Shown here piece after piece: positions 1 through 8,845 of a stretch of DNA of 22,217 nucleotides. The position numbers and the translations under genes are program-made. Within the stretch, counting starts at the first letter, position 1; every line of letters begins with the position of its first letter. Under the pieces are notes generated by a model. The model saw only the letters and a program-made list of their open reading frames with translations, was not told the DNA's origin and did not search any database. Source of the DNA: a virus; IMG/VR virus record IMGVR_UViG_3300043419_000932, positions 1 to 22,217 of that record; one strand, written 5' to 3'.

Positions 1-10
1 TTACTGACAT
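1..10 (-). CDS. Start of a gene running off the left edge
   Basis: An ATG followed by TCA GTA lies at the extreme left on the minus strand, 28 bases after the stop of the acidic scaffold-like gene. Only three codons (Met-Ser-Val) are visible, so the product cannot be identified. By gene order in tailed phages (portal, scaffold, major capsid protein) the next gene would most simply be the major capsid protein; this is inference from position only. Confidence 0.35.
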
Positions 11-38
11 GATTCTTAGTTTTTAAAGTTAATTTGCG

Positions 39-1166
39 TTATTTTTCAAACAGCCTCTTTACATCCAGTTGGTCTGGATCAAATGTTTTTATTTTTCCTT
101 TCTCAGCCTTTCCGAAATTTTTAATTCTTTCTTGGTTGCTTTGAATTTTTTGTCTTAAGTTTTGTGCACTTGCTGATTTAACTTTAGTTGAGATAATATC
201 ACTCAACTGAAGCTTTTTATACATCAAGTAATCCAATGCTAATTTAGCATCCATTTCTGCAGAAGCATAGTCAACGTCTCTTTTAGTTTGACCTTGCTTA
301 TTTACAGGCTTAGAGATGTAGTCAAAGAATTTTGCCTTTTCACGGTCTGGAATTTTAATCCCAGCAAATTCTTTTCCTTGTTCAATTGTAGTTGCAACAC
401 TTTCCCAAAACTCTTCAGTTTGTTTTTCTTGTTGCTTTTGCATTTCTCTTTGACGAGCTACAATCTCTTCTCTTTCTCTAGCTTGACCAGCTGCAAGATG
501 TTTTTGAGCATTTAGAGCTCTGTCGTATAATTTGCCAGAGTCTTCATAGTCATCAATCATATCTTTGATGAAATCATCATCATGTCCTTTTTCTCTTAAG
601 TATTCCGTTAAGAATCCTTTTTGAGTCCTAGAGTCGTCTCTATCAATTTCAATCTGACCATAATCCAATGAAGGATTGTAAGTCTGGAAGAATTTGTCAG
701 GATCTCCACCAGCCAATACATAGTCAAGATGTTTCTGCACAGTTGGGAACTGCTCAAACAATGCTTGAAGCTGATCCTCTGCAATCTCTTTAGCAACGTC
801 TTTAGTAAACTCTGCTAACCCTTCTTCGGTGTCAGCATAATCTTTTTCTAATTCGTAGCCTAAAGCTTTTGCAATTGAATCTGTGATAGAACCTTCACCG
901 TCATCTTCGTCTGTATCATCTTCTTCTTCGTCAGGGTCATCAAAGACTCCTTTCTTAGTAGATGATTTACGAGGTGCAGGATCATTGTCCTCATCATCTT
1001 CATCATTGTTATTATCATCGATGTCGTCATCTTGATCTTCAAGATCGTCATCATTTTCAATGTTTTCAGCTTTATCCTCTTTTGGATCAGCTGCCTCAAG
1101 ACCATCACCAATAAAGTCGTCGAAAGTGATGTCTGAGAAATCTAATTTGTCGTTTGGTTTACTCAT
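39..1166 (-). CDS. Acidic scaffold-like protein
   Basis: A 375-residue protein starting MSKPNDKLDF. I prefer the ATG at 1166; the frame is open nine codons further upstream, but only to a TTG, and that stretch covers a promoter-like TAACTTTG. Roughly residues 25-95 are extremely acidic, with long Asp/Glu/Asn runs. The remainder is highly charged and largely helical, with a Gln/Glu/Arg/Lys-rich coiled-coil-like part in the middle. Low-complexity acid followed by helical sequence, next to the portal and just before a probable capsid gene, is the usual look of a phage scaffolding or capsid-assembly protein, which would fill the prohead and be lost or cleaved. No catalytic motif is visible. It could instead be a retained internal virion protein. 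The role rests on composition and position. Confidence 0.7.
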   Translation of the reverse strand: MSKPNDKLDFSDITFDDFIGDGLEAADPKEDKAENIENDDDLEDQDDDIDDNNNDEDDEDNDPAPRKSSTKKGVFDDPDEEEDDTDEDDGEGSITDSIAKALGYELEKDYADTEEGLAEFTKDVAKEIAEDQLQALFEQFPTVQKHLDYVLAGGDPDKFFQTYNPSLDYGQIEIDRDDSRTQKGFLTEYLREKGHDDDFIKDMIDDYEDSGKLYDRALNAQKHLAAGQAREREEIVARQREMQKQQEKQTEEFWESVATTIEQGKEFAGIKIPDREKAKFFDYISKPVNKQGQTKRDVDYASAEMDAKLALDYLMYKKLQLSDIISTKVKSASAQNLRQKIQSNQERIKNFGKAEKGKIKTFDPDQLDVKRLFEK

Positions 1167-1235
1167 AGATACAAAGTTATTACTTGTTTTCAATCAAAAA
1201 GCATAAATTTTATTTTTATACTTTGCTTTATTATA

Positions 1236-2477
1236 TCACACTCGTCGTTTTCTGCCTACACAAGTGTAACATATTGGGCCTCCTAATTTTTTAAAAGTAG
1301 GTTTATAGTTAGGCCCGTATTTATCCCACCCTTTTAAAAATCTTTGGTATTCTTCTTCCTCTGTATTATGCTTTGCAGATCCTGCTTTATTATATACATT
1401 GTAATGATAGTTAAATACTTCCTTAGGGTTATTTGGATTTGGTTCTCCTAATTTACTTGTTTCTTTATAATATAACTTAGAAGCTAAAAGAGCTGCTTTA
1501 GGATCATCTTCTCTTAGAGCTTTTTCTAATTGCTGCCTGTTATTGTATCCGTTTCTTTCTAGTATATCTAAGACCTCTTTCTGCTTTGTCATATATCTAC
1601 CTTTATCTCCTTTCGGAATATAGAAGTCATCTAAAGCAGTTTTATCTAACGACATAAAAGAATTTGTGTACCTTCGATTGTAGGCTTTTGGATTATTTCC
1701 ATATGTACTTTCCATCCAGGCTGTCATTCTCATAGGAACTTCTGCCCCTGGTTTAAATGTTGGATCATGATACTTTAAGTATTCTATTCCATAGTCTATC
1801 TGATCTTGCTTATTAAGATTTTTCCAATCGTAATTTGCTAATTCATTTTGTTTATTTCGAATAGCTTCATCAGCAACTTTATTTGTTAATTCTGAGACTA
1901 CTGGAATTTTTTGAAAACTTTCAGGAATTACTTGTTTTTTTATGTTCTCAGTGAGACCTTTTATATCATTAAAAGTTGATTTGTTTTTACCATACCCCCA
2001 ATTAGATGCTTTATATTCTTCTATAGAATTATGGCCCATAGCTTTTGCTTTTGCAAATAGTTCTGGATTTTCACTAAATTTTATAGCATCTTCAATTGGA
2101 CCTCCTTCTTTATACTTAAATCCACCAGTAGCAAATATAGCTCTGCCTTGATTGGGACCTGATTGCCCTGATACCATACCCATTGGAGAATTCTGTGATT
2201 GAACTCCTATTGGAGCAGGAGGCTGTGGAGGAGTAAAGTTAGGGGCAGGAGTTGGGGAACTAGGAATAGCAGGTATTTGTGGACCCTGCTGCATCTGTTG
2301 TTGAGGCATTTGCATAGGCATTTGCTCTTGCTGCATTTGCTGCAATTGCATTTGCTGCTCATATTCTCCAATTAAATCTTTACCTTGGTTGTAGTTAGCA
2401 AAGACATCTAATATGCTGCCAGGATATCCAACAGCTCTTGCTCTATACAGTAGCTCTTTCCTAGTAGCGTTATCCAT
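1236..2477 (-). CDS. Virion protein with possible transglycosylase-like motif
   Basis: 413 residues. A short N-terminal helical part (MDNATRKELLYRARAVGYPG) is followed by a Gln/Met/Pro-rich linker at about 40-105, a Gly-rich ATGGFKYKEGG segment, and a longer charged C-terminal part. Around residue 250 the stretch WMESTYGNNPKAYN resembles the catalytic Glu region of lysozyme-like or lytic transglycosylase domains, where a Glu-Ser pair precedes a Tyr/Gly-rich turn. The C-terminus ends with GGPICYTCVGRKRRV, containing a CxxC pair. It starts five bases after the ferritin-like gene's stop. A structural or ejection protein that loosens peptidoglycan is plausible. The enzymatic assignment is weak, because only one motif is seen and no full domain is proven. 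Confidence 0.6.
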   Translation of the reverse strand: MDNATRKELLYRARAVGYPGSILDVFANYNQGKDLIGEYEQQMQLQQMQQEQMPMQMPQQQMQQGPQIPAIPSSPTPAPNFTPPQPPAPIGVQSQNSPMGMVSGQSGPNQGRAIFATGGFKYKEGGPIEDAIKFSENPELFAKAKAMGHNSIEEYKASNWGYGKNKSTFNDIKGLTENIKKQVIPESFQKIPVVSELTNKVADEAIRNKQNELANYDWKNLNKQDQIDYGIEYLKYHDPTFKPGAEVPMRMTAWMESTYGNNPKAYNRRYTNSFMSLDKTALDDFYIPKGDKGRYMTKQKEVLDILERNGYNNRQQLEKALREDDPKAALLASKLYYKETSKLGEPNPNNPKEVFNYHYNVYNKAGSAKHNTEEEEYQRFLKGWDKYGPNYKPTFKKLGGPICYTCVGRKRRV

Positions 2478-2482
2478 AAGAT

Positions 2483-2908
2483 TTATGATAAGAATTTAAG
2501 CTTATACTTAGCTGAGTTTAAAGTAGACTTAATAGCATCTAAATCATTTACAATTTCTGTGTAAGGCACAGCATCTTGTAATTTAGAAATTTTAGAATGA
2601 AGTTCTTCAATGTAACTAATTGCTTCTTTAACACTTGACATTGCAGGGGCACAAACATTTGCTGGCATATCTGCAGGATACTTTGGGATCTCTCCAGTTG
2701 CACCTTGATAGCCTTCTGCAATATTATCTGCAAGTCCTGGCAATGCATCATACAATTCGTTAAGGGCTTTATGGGCAGCATAGCTTCCAGGTCCTGTAAT
2801 TGTTAAGTGTAGGATGTGGAACTTAGTCGATGCATCCATTAATTCTACTACTAAGCCTGGCACGGTTACTTTACCTTTAGCTGAGGCTACTTTGTCCATG
2901 TACTTCAT
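2483..2908 (-). CDS. Ferritin/Dps-like four-helix protein
   Basis: 141 residues, all-helical in appearance. The segment KFHILHLTITGPGSYAAHKA carries His residues spaced as in ferritin-like/Dps-like proteins and is followed by LPGLADNIAEGYQG with an Asp and a Glu one or two turns apart. FHxxH...AAH...D...E is the pattern of a di-iron or Dps-type site, and similar small ferritin-like proteins are common in phages. The start codon overlaps the portal stop as TAATG, so the two genes are translationally coupled. The function in the virion or the cell is unknown: iron or oxidant protection of DNA, or a purely structural helical bundle. Metal-binding competence is inferred from residues only. Confidence 0.6.
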   Translation of the reverse strand: MKYMDKVASAKGKVTVPGLVVELMDASTKFHILHLTITGPGSYAAHKALNELYDALPGLADNIAEGYQGATGEIPKYPADMPANVCAPAMSSVKEAISYIEELHSKISKLQDAVPYTEIVNDLDAIKSTLNSAKYKLKFLS

Positions 2909-5118
2909 TATTCTGAAATTTGTGAGTTAGCTTTAATATCTAAATCTCTTTCTTTTAAAGCTAACTCTTGTTGTTTAATTTGGAAGTCTTGCATCATTTT
3001 TTCTAATGTTGCACTAGATGATTTATCAGCAGCTTCAGCTCCAATTAATGCCACTTCAATTTGAAGTTGACGATCTTTTTCTTTATCTAAAGCTGCTTGT
3101 TGGATAGCTTGTTGTTGAACTTGAAGTTTAGCCTGCTCTTGCTCTTGCATAGCTTGGTCTTGAGCTTTCTTAAGTTCTTCTTGAGCTTTCTCAGCTTGAA
3201 TGATTTTATCTTTAATTTGACTCAAGCTATCTGATTCGTACATAGCAATTGCTGCAGAAAGTGGAAGACCGTTCTGAACTGCTGCCTGAGCTAGTCCCTC
3301 AATCTTCTGTTTCTTATCAATGTCTTTACCTGCATCAGATACAAAGATTCCATATTCACTTTCCATATGAGTAATTGGGTCAATATCCAATTCATCAAAT
3401 GATCCGTCAGGCATTACGTACGTTGCTTTTTTACCGTTAAGCCAAGCTTCTTTCGAATAGTCAAGTAAACCCTGTAGTTCTCTCTGCTCAAAGTTAGAGA
3501 ACTTACGGAAGATATCTTCAGTAATGTGAGAAGATTGAACAATGGATTGCTGGGATGTGGCTTTTCCTTCATAAGTCCCCATTTGCCCTTGTCTCTGTCT
3601 TGTTACCCCGGAAAGTTTTTCCCATTCTAACATGATAGACTCAAGGAGAGTTAAGTATTGTGATATGGTCTTAATTGACATATCTAATACTGACTGGTGT
3701 TGAGGAGACAATTGAATTCCTTCTTTGTTGTAATCAACCCAAGCAATACCTGTACCTTCTACATAGTGCATGAACTTATCCATGTCCCAGTTTTTAGGGA
3801 TCATGTTAATATCAAACTGAGCTACAATGTCTTTACTTCTAGCAATTGCTAATTCGAGACGGTACTTATAGATGTTATAATTAAGCTGATACGGAATACC
3901 AAGGCTGATCAACGACACGTTCTGTGAGTTGATGTCTGAGTATTTTCTTCCGTTAATCGGAAGTTTGCAAATCGATGGGTTGTCTAAACTGTTTCTTTGG
4001 TTAACGTAAGGTCTCATTTTAATATAGTACAGACCGTCAATACGTGTACCCTCCCAAACTTCGTTAACCCATTCCCACTCCATTTTGGCCCCAAGATCTT
4101 TTAACTCTTTTGGGAGTTTGTATTCTTCATCAACATCAAATGTTTCTTGATTGCCAGTGTTTGGATCGTTGTAAGTTACAAATCCAACTCTCTTTCTTGA
4201 CTTCCAATAAACCGTTACAACTTCTACAAGTCGGTTACGGTAAATGTTATCATCAGCTCCAGCTGCTTCTGCACGATAAAGTAAGTAAGCTTGTGCTGCT
4301 GTATGTGTTGGAGTTTCTAATTGAAGAATTTGATCGTCAGTTAAAAAGTCTCCTAGATTGTCTATGATTGTAGAAGCATGTGCATACTTTCTAAGAATAG
4401 CCCAGTCACCATCTTCTACGAAGTCAATGTCTGGATCTTTATCAAAGTCGACATCTAATGGGTTAATAACTTCGTAGAAAGGTTCATTACGACGTACCCC
4501 TTTATGTGAGTAGCATTCCCCAGTTACTAAGAAGTGGAAGAATTGCTTTTGTAATTTGTCGTAAAACTCTGTGAAGTACATAATGTAGTTTAAAGCAGCC
4601 TGCCCTCTGATTGCTCTAGAGTCTACATAACTTCTATTGAATTCTTCTTGTATTTGCTTTGGAAGTGGAGGCTCTTCAGCTTCCATTCCTTCAGGTAATT
4701 GCCCTTGTTTAGCTAACTCACTTAAGAACTTTGCTTTAATGTTTGTAAGCATTAATTGCTTAAGTGTCTCTTCTTTGATGCTAATCGAATCAGAGTTTTG
4801 CACTGTAACAGTAAACTCTAATGGACGTTTAGATTTTTCTCCTAATAGAAGATCGATAACTGGCTTGATGATAGGATAGTTACGTAGCTTAGATGGAAAA
4901 TTCTTTCTAGTCTTTCCGTAAGGTTTAAGTACGTAGTTGTAATCCTCTTCATCAATTACACCATTGTAATAATCGTAAAGAGATTTAAGATATGTACGAC
5001 GTTCACTAATACCAAACTTAGAAAGATTGATAAATGCATCTACACATGATTTCTGCCATGCCTCATTTTTTTGAGACAATGGGATTCGTTGTTTTGGGAT
5101 ATGGGCTTGTCCGTACAT
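2908..5118 (-). CDS. Portal protein
   Basis: 736 residues, the size expected for portals of podoviruses of the crAss-like type. The N-terminal third contains PIIKPVIDLLLGEKSKRPLE, a typical phage portal segment at the base of the clip/wing. The middle is rich in beta-type sequence and holds SGVTRQRQGQMG, also typical of portals. The last ~150 residues are a long Gln/Glu/Ala/Lys-rich coiled coil (about 630-725), which fits a barrel or crown extension. It would form the dodecameric ring through which TerL pumps DNA. Its neighbours support this: large terminase upstream, scaffold-like protein downstream. A TAATTTTG element sits only five bases before the ATG in an 81-base gap, so the gene may have its own transcription start. 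Confidence 0.92.
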   Translation of the reverse strand: MYGQAHIPKQRIPLSQKNEAWQKSCVDAFINLSKFGISERRTYLKSLYDYYNGVIDEEDYNYVLKPYGKTRKNFPSKLRNYPIIKPVIDLLLGEKSKRPLEFTVTVQNSDSISIKEETLKQLMLTNIKAKFLSELAKQGQLPEGMEAEEPPLPKQIQEEFNRSYVDSRAIRGQAALNYIMYFTEFYDKLQKQFFHFLVTGECYSHKGVRRNEPFYEVINPLDVDFDKDPDIDFVEDGDWAILRKYAHASTIIDNLGDFLTDDQILQLETPTHTAAQAYLLYRAEAAGADDNIYRNRLVEVVTVYWKSRKRVGFVTYNDPNTGNQETFDVDEEYKLPKELKDLGAKMEWEWVNEVWEGTRIDGLYYIKMRPYVNQRNSLDNPSICKLPINGRKYSDINSQNVSLISLGIPYQLNYNIYKYRLELAIARSKDIVAQFDINMIPKNWDMDKFMHYVEGTGIAWVDYNKEGIQLSPQHQSVLDMSIKTISQYLTLLESIMLEWEKLSGVTRQRQGQMGTYEGKATSQQSIVQSSHITEDIFRKFSNFEQRELQGLLDYSKEAWLNGKKATYVMPDGSFDELDIDPITHMESEYGIFVSDAGKDIDKKQKIEGLAQAAVQNGLPLSAAIAMYESDSLSQIKDKIIQAEKAQEELKKAQDQAMQEQEQAKLQVQQQAIQQAALDKEKDRQLQIEVALIGAEAADKSSSATLEKMMQDFQIKQQELALKERDLDIKANSQISE

Positions 5119-5199
5119 TAATACAAAATTAGTGTCGTTTTACTTACGGGTATAAAGATAATGATTTTTAGTTGATTATTTATTATATCTCACTCAGTA

Positions 5200-7173
5200 T
5201 TAACCGTAGTTTTTGTCAAACCAGTCATTTTTAGAGTTATCGTGGTCATCAAACTTAAGTTCCTTATTGTATAACTCTCGTGTGTGATACATCCCAATCA
5301 TGAATGCCATGGCACGGTCAAAGTTGCCCTGCCTGTTAAATTTGATTAACTCTAGTAATAAAGCTGGGTCATAAATCTTGTGCATATTGAGAGTTACGTC
5401 CCCATCTTCGTTTACCCCTCTACCACTAACTAACCAGTCTCTGATATACAATTCACCTTGAGCTTTACGTTGTTCGGTCATGTGCATACCGTACTGTCGT
5501 TTTACTGTCTTACTTCTAAGATCTCTCTTATCCAGCATTTCGAACTCTTCCTGTAGCATATGCATTTTTCTAAATCGTTTTGCATAGGCAATAACTTCTC
5601 CTCGGTCATTCTCAAATCCAATCTTTGCATTGTAGTATTCAGCCAGCATAAATAGATTTCTATTGTAGTCATCTTGGGTCTGAGGCCTTCCGACATACGA
5701 AGCCACAATGATATCATCAGGCTTAGAAATGTTGTTCGGGACTTTAATAACATATGCTGCACCGAGAGATGTAGCTGATGCTGACTTTCCTTGTGCATAT
5801 GGGTCATGGCAAATTATGTATAAGTTCTTTGGGGTGATATCTTCTATCTCTGTTTTAAATGGAGGTTCGTAAATAACTATGGCCCCGGTTAAATTGTCGT
5901 CCTTTCTGTGTGGAAACTTAACAATAGGTTTAAGGTTGAAGTCAGGTCTGAAACTAACTTTACCTTTACTATCGTAGTACATCTCACCTGCTACCCCAAT
6001 CTTTTGGAGATCGTTAGCAATTACTCTGTTGTACTGTTCTTTTAAAGATGATACGTCAAAGGTATTTGCAGTAACTTGAAGTGTAGCTTCTTGTGGAGTG
6101 AACGGCATCTCGGCAATGTACTGGTCAAATGCTTTTGGATCGTTACCTTTCTTTTTCTTCTCCCTTTGAGCTTCTTCGTAAGCAATTGCTTCCTCGATTA
6201 AGCTGTTACCATTCTCGTCAATAAAACCATCTAAGTTTTTGTAGATGGGGACAAAATATCCACAGGTAGTCCCCATAGCCCCAGCATCCCAATCGTTTTC
6301 AAATCCAAGGCAGTCATAAGCTTCAGGGTGGTAAAACAATTCCTCCATACCTTCAAAACCTGGACCTTCTTCTCCACCTGTTCCAAATGCAACCATTGTC
6401 CCAAGAGTTTTAGAACCTTGTCTCATTGTAGGCATTGCTACCTCCCAAGCTTTTAACAGTCCTGCAAAAGATCCTGCTTCTTCAAAGAAGATCAATTCAC
6501 CTGCTTTACCACGGATTTTATCTGGATCATCTTTTAAGGATACCCCGATAATCTGTGATTTAAAGCCTAAGGTAACGTCGGCTCCGTTTACATTCTTTTT
6601 GTAACCAGACTGCTTGTGCATCTCTCTATCGATAAGTCTAGGCTGAGTCCAAGCTGTGTTGTCATCTATGAATGAGACAATGTCCCAAGCTTTAGATAAC
6701 ATTCCATCTCCAGTTAAGTATTGCTTGTCAGAAGCAAATACAAAATTCTTAGAATTCCTAATATGGAAGTAGTTACGGCAAAGCATAGCTGCAGCCTTGT
6801 AGGAGAATCCTTTTCGACGAGCCTTGAGAACCACGAGATGTTTGTTTTCTCTACGTGCTCTATCAACCGAGTTAAAGTATTCGAAGTCACCGTCATAAAA
6901 TGCTGGGAAGCTTCTATCACGTCGTGAGATAATTTCACCATCAGGTTGTTCTTCATCTATAATCCTATCTATTGGACAATAATTTAAGTAAAAGTAGTGA
7001 AATCCAGAAATCTTTATTCCATTAACTTCGTACCCATGCATGCATCTATTCTGCTCTTCATCCCAATACTCATAGTATTGCTTTGTACCAGGAAGAGCAT
7101 CAGTATAAAAGCCATACTCAATGTAATGAGCTGCAGCTGGGGCAAATAAATGTGTGTCTTTAAGCTTACTCAC
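5200..7173 (-). CDS. terL: Terminase large subunit
   Basis: 657 residues. The ATPase part shows a Walker-A-like KARRKGFSYK at about 117-126 and a Walker-B LIFFEEAG at about 227-234, followed by a coupling-type GTMVAFGTGG. The RNase-H-like nuclease part shows a first acidic motif IICHDPYAQG (Asp ~457), a second acidic IGFENDRGE (~519-525) and a last Asp in NFDRAMAFM near 630. It cuts the concatemer and powers packaging through the portal. The N-terminal HGYEVNGIKISGFHYFYLNY is characteristic of terminases in Bacteroidota phages, including crAss-like ones. The start is GTG, inside the 8-base overlap with the upstream gene; the next Met is about 45 residues in and would remove conserved sequence. 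Confidence 0.95.
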   Translation of the reverse strand: MSKLKDTHLFAPAAAHYIEYGFYTDALPGTKQYYEYWDEEQNRCMHGYEVNGIKISGFHYFYLNYCPIDRIIDEEQPDGEIISRRDRSFPAFYDGDFEYFNSVDRARRENKHLVVLKARRKGFSYKAAAMLCRNYFHIRNSKNFVFASDKQYLTGDGMLSKAWDIVSFIDDNTAWTQPRLIDREMHKQSGYKKNVNGADVTLGFKSQIIGVSLKDDPDKIRGKAGELIFFEEAGSFAGLLKAWEVAMPTMRQGSKTLGTMVAFGTGGEEGPGFEGMEELFYHPEAYDCLGFENDWDAGAMGTTCGYFVPIYKNLDGFIDENGNSLIEEAIAYEEAQREKKKKGNDPKAFDQYIAEMPFTPQEATLQVTANTFDVSSLKEQYNRVIANDLQKIGVAGEMYYDSKGKVSFRPDFNLKPIVKFPHRKDDNLTGAIVIYEPPFKTEIEDITPKNLYIICHDPYAQGKSASATSLGAAYVIKVPNNISKPDDIIVASYVGRPQTQDDYNRNLFMLAEYYNAKIGFENDRGEVIAYAKRFRKMHMLQEEFEMLDKRDLRSKTVKRQYGMHMTEQRKAQGELYIRDWLVSGRGVNEDGDVTLNMHKIYDPALLLELIKFNRQGNFDRAMAFMIGMYHTRELYNKELKFDDHDNSKNDWFDKNYG

Positions 7174-7663
7174 TGTACTTATTAGTTTTTACTCCTGCTC
7201 TGTTTGGACTATCCTTGGCTTGTTGCTTTTGAATCAACTCTTCTAGTCTATCTAGGCCTTCGATTACCTCTCCAACCTTTGAAAGGTTTGATAGAAGGTC
7301 TTTTGCTTGATATACTAACTTTCCATTTTCATCCAGAGCTGTAAGGTCAATTGTTTTAAAGTAGTTCTCTAGTTTGTTCACAGACAAACGTGCAGATTTA
7401 AGAAGTTTAGTAGCATGAGTGTCAGATAGTTCCTTGTACTTATCTACTCCGGCCGTTAATTTAGGGGTTATCTTCACCCCTAAGTCTTTCATTAAAACTT
7501 CTTGACGTTCTTCATCGTCATATGCTGCATAACTAGATCTGTGGTCCACAAAGAAGTAGATAAAGCTTAGTTCTTTAACTGTAAGCTTTTCAAATTCAGG
7601 GATAGTCAGGGCATACACTGATGGTATGACCATGTTATTATTTACCGTTAGCAAGTCTTTCAT
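7166..7663 (-). CDS. Possible small terminase subunit
   Basis: 165 residues, mostly helical, with a leucine-rich C-terminal half that could be a coiled coil (VNKLENYFKTIDL...LSNLSKVGEVIEGLDRLEELIQ). It lies directly upstream of terL and overlaps it by 8 bases, the usual place of the DNA-recognition subunit, and it follows an IHF-like gene with a 26-base overlap. There is no clear helix-turn-helix that I can point to, so the small-terminase label is a positional inference. It could also be a head-completion protein. Confidence 0.5.
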   Translation of the reverse strand: MKDLLTVNNNMVIPSVYALTIPEFEKLTVKELSFIYFFVDHRSSYAAYDDEERQEVLMKDLGVKITPKLTAGVDKYKELSDTHATKLLKSARLSVNKLENYFKTIDLTALDENGKLVYQAKDLLSNLSKVGEVIEGLDRLEELIQKQQAKDSPNRAGVKTNKYSE

Positions 7664-7871
7664 TTTTCCTTCTTTTTAGTTCGTTTATGTGGGCAATCCT
7701 AGACTTCTTTGCATGAAATTTTCCAAAATATGGGAGCCTAATTGTTTCAAAATCTCCAAGCTTGATAATCTTAGCAGCATACTTGAATTGGTGGTACACC
7801 ATATCTTCTACTTTGTTAAGAGGAAGATTATACTTAGTTGCCAGCTTCTGGATTATCGTCTTTTCTTTCAT
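7638..7871 (-). CDS. IHF/HU-like DNA-binding protein
   Basis: 77 residues, MKEKTIIQKLATKYNLPLNK. An N-terminal two-helix dimerisation part is followed by FETIRLPYFGKFHAKKSRIA, which corresponds to the start of the beta-arm of HU/IHF proteins (the I-x-LPxFGxF pattern). The basic C-terminus is shorter than in host HU (about 90 residues). IHF-like proteins next to the packaging genes are a recurrent trait of crAss-like phages. It would bend or compact phage DNA during packaging or transcription. It overlaps both neighbours (26 bases with the gene after it, 38 bases with the zinc-ribbon gene before it). Confidence 0.8.
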   Translation of the reverse strand: MKEKTIIQKLATKYNLPLNKVEDMVYHQFKYAAKIIKLGDFETIRLPYFGKFHAKKSRIAHINELKRRKNERLANGK

Positions 7872-8163
7872 CTTTTAATTTTAAAGGTTTTCCACTTTCC
7901 CCAACTTTAATTTTTGGCCATCTAGATGGTTTGTCTGGACATGCTTGACTTTGCCAAGCTCCTTTAGCTTCTACCCAACATCCACACAGACTGCAACGTC
8001 CGTCTTTCTTTTCGTCTAAAACTAAGTTTGGACATGTGTTGCATGCATCCATTCTTTCTAAGAATTGTGCTTCGGTTACAGGCTTCATTCCTGAAGCTGC
8101 ATGCTTGATTACTGCTACTGTAAAGTTAGCTAGCATTTTAAGTCTTGATGGTAATTTACTCAT
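7834..8163 (-). CDS. Small zinc-ribbon protein
   Basis: 109 residues. The central segment has the Cys pattern CNTCPNL ... RCSLCGCWVE ... QACPDKPSRWP, giving a CxxC, a CxxCxC and a further Cys. This fits a zinc-binding ribbon of a kind commonly seen as a small hypothetical protein in phages of Bacteroidota. The C-terminus is Lys-rich and hydrophilic and probably disordered. It has no catalytic residues. It is co-transcribed with the IHF-like gene and overlaps it by 38 bases. Function unknown; nucleic-acid or protein binding is a guess from the fold type. Confidence 0.7.
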   Translation of the reverse strand: MSKLPSRLKMLANFTVAVIKHAASGMKPVTEAQFLERMDACNTCPNLVLDEKKDGRCSLCGCWVEAKGAWQSQACPDKPSRWPKIKVGESGKPLKLKDERKDDNPEAGN

Positions 8164-8281
8164 GTGGAACTTCTGTTAATTGCAATAATAATACTTTACC
8201 TTTTCCATCCTGCACAACTGATAAGCACATGTTTTCAATGTAAAAGTATGTGATTACTTTATTTGAGTTGAATGTTATCAT
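8156..8281 (-). CDS. Tiny conserved-position protein, 41 residues
   Basis: Reads MITFNSNKVITYFYIENMCL and on to LQLTEVPHE. The ATG overlaps the stop of the winged-helix gene as ATGA, and its end overlaps the start of the zinc-ribbon gene by 8 bases, so it fills the operon exactly, which is the main argument that it is real. It has a beta-strand-like amphipathic composition, with no signal or membrane segment. Function unknown. Confidence 0.55.
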   Translation of the reverse strand: MITFNSNKVITYFYIENMCLSVVQDGKGKVLLLQLTEVPHE

Positions 8282-8589
8282 TGTGGGGTGATGTTGATTT
8301 GCACTTGCTCTTTCTTAAGTAGTGGGACCAAAGCATATCCGTTTGCTGTCTGCACGATAGCTTTTTTATCCTTCAATCGTTTAACGTAATTGTTTAACGT
8401 GTTGTGATCTTTGATTTCCATTGCATCTGCTACTTTCTTTTTATTAGCAGGAGAGCATAAGTTTACAGTTTCACTTAAGTCAATTAGGTTAGCTAGAACT
8501 CTTAACTCTGTGTCTGTTAGTTCTAGAATTCCGTTAAATACTTGAAGAAACTTAAGGGTGTTGTTTGTTTTGATGTTAATCTTCCTCAT
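8278..8589 (-). CDS. Winged-helix DNA-binding protein
   Basis: 103 residues. Residues about 20-90 form a helix-helix-turn-helix-wing layout: LTDTELRVLANLIDLSE, then NKKKVADAMEIKDHNTLNNYVKRLKDKKAIVQTANGYALVPLL. The Leu-rich recognition helix followed by KKAIV-x-Gly-YAL matches the wing of MarR/replication-initiator-type winged helices. It probably acts as a transcription factor or DNA-binding accessory within the late block. Its end overlaps the next start as ATGA, and its start overlaps the end of the preceding gene by 14 bases. The target is unknown. Confidence 0.7.
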   Translation of the reverse strand: MRKINIKTNNTLKFLQVFNGILELTDTELRVLANLIDLSETVNLCSPANKKKVADAMEIKDHNTLNNYVKRLKDKKAIVQTANGYALVPLLKKEQVQINITPQ

Positions 8590-8845
8590 CTTCTTCTATT
8601 TGTTTTCCGTTATCTAAAAGCTCAATTTTAGCTCGACCATCAACGATACGAACTTTGCATGTTGTGGAGTATGAGTTGAATTCATCTAGATGCTCGTCAA
8701 TGTTTTCTCTTGTAATCAAGAAAGTTAGGAATACCTCAAGCTCTTTTGCAGCTTTCAGTAATCCTGTTCTTTCTATTTTTGAGGCTTGGGCACCTAGTTT
8801 CAATGTCTCATAGTCTTCTATGGTCATTGTAACTGTTCCTGTCAT
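8576..8845 (-). CDS. Hypothetical protein, 89 residues
   Basis: Reads MTGTVTMTIEDYETLKLGAQ, with an N-terminal strand plus helix, a charged middle, and a very acidic tail (KQIEEDEED). It starts inside the GroES-like gene's stop (ATGA overlap) and ends 14 bases inside the winged-helix gene, so it belongs to this coupled cluster. No domain recognised and no membrane segment. The acidic tail is encoded in the same bases as the start of the next gene. Confidence 0.65.
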   Translation of the reverse strand: MTGTVTMTIEDYETLKLGAQASKIERTGLLKAAKELEVFLTFLITRENIDEHLDEFNSYSTTCKVRIVDGRAKIELLDNGKQIEEDEED

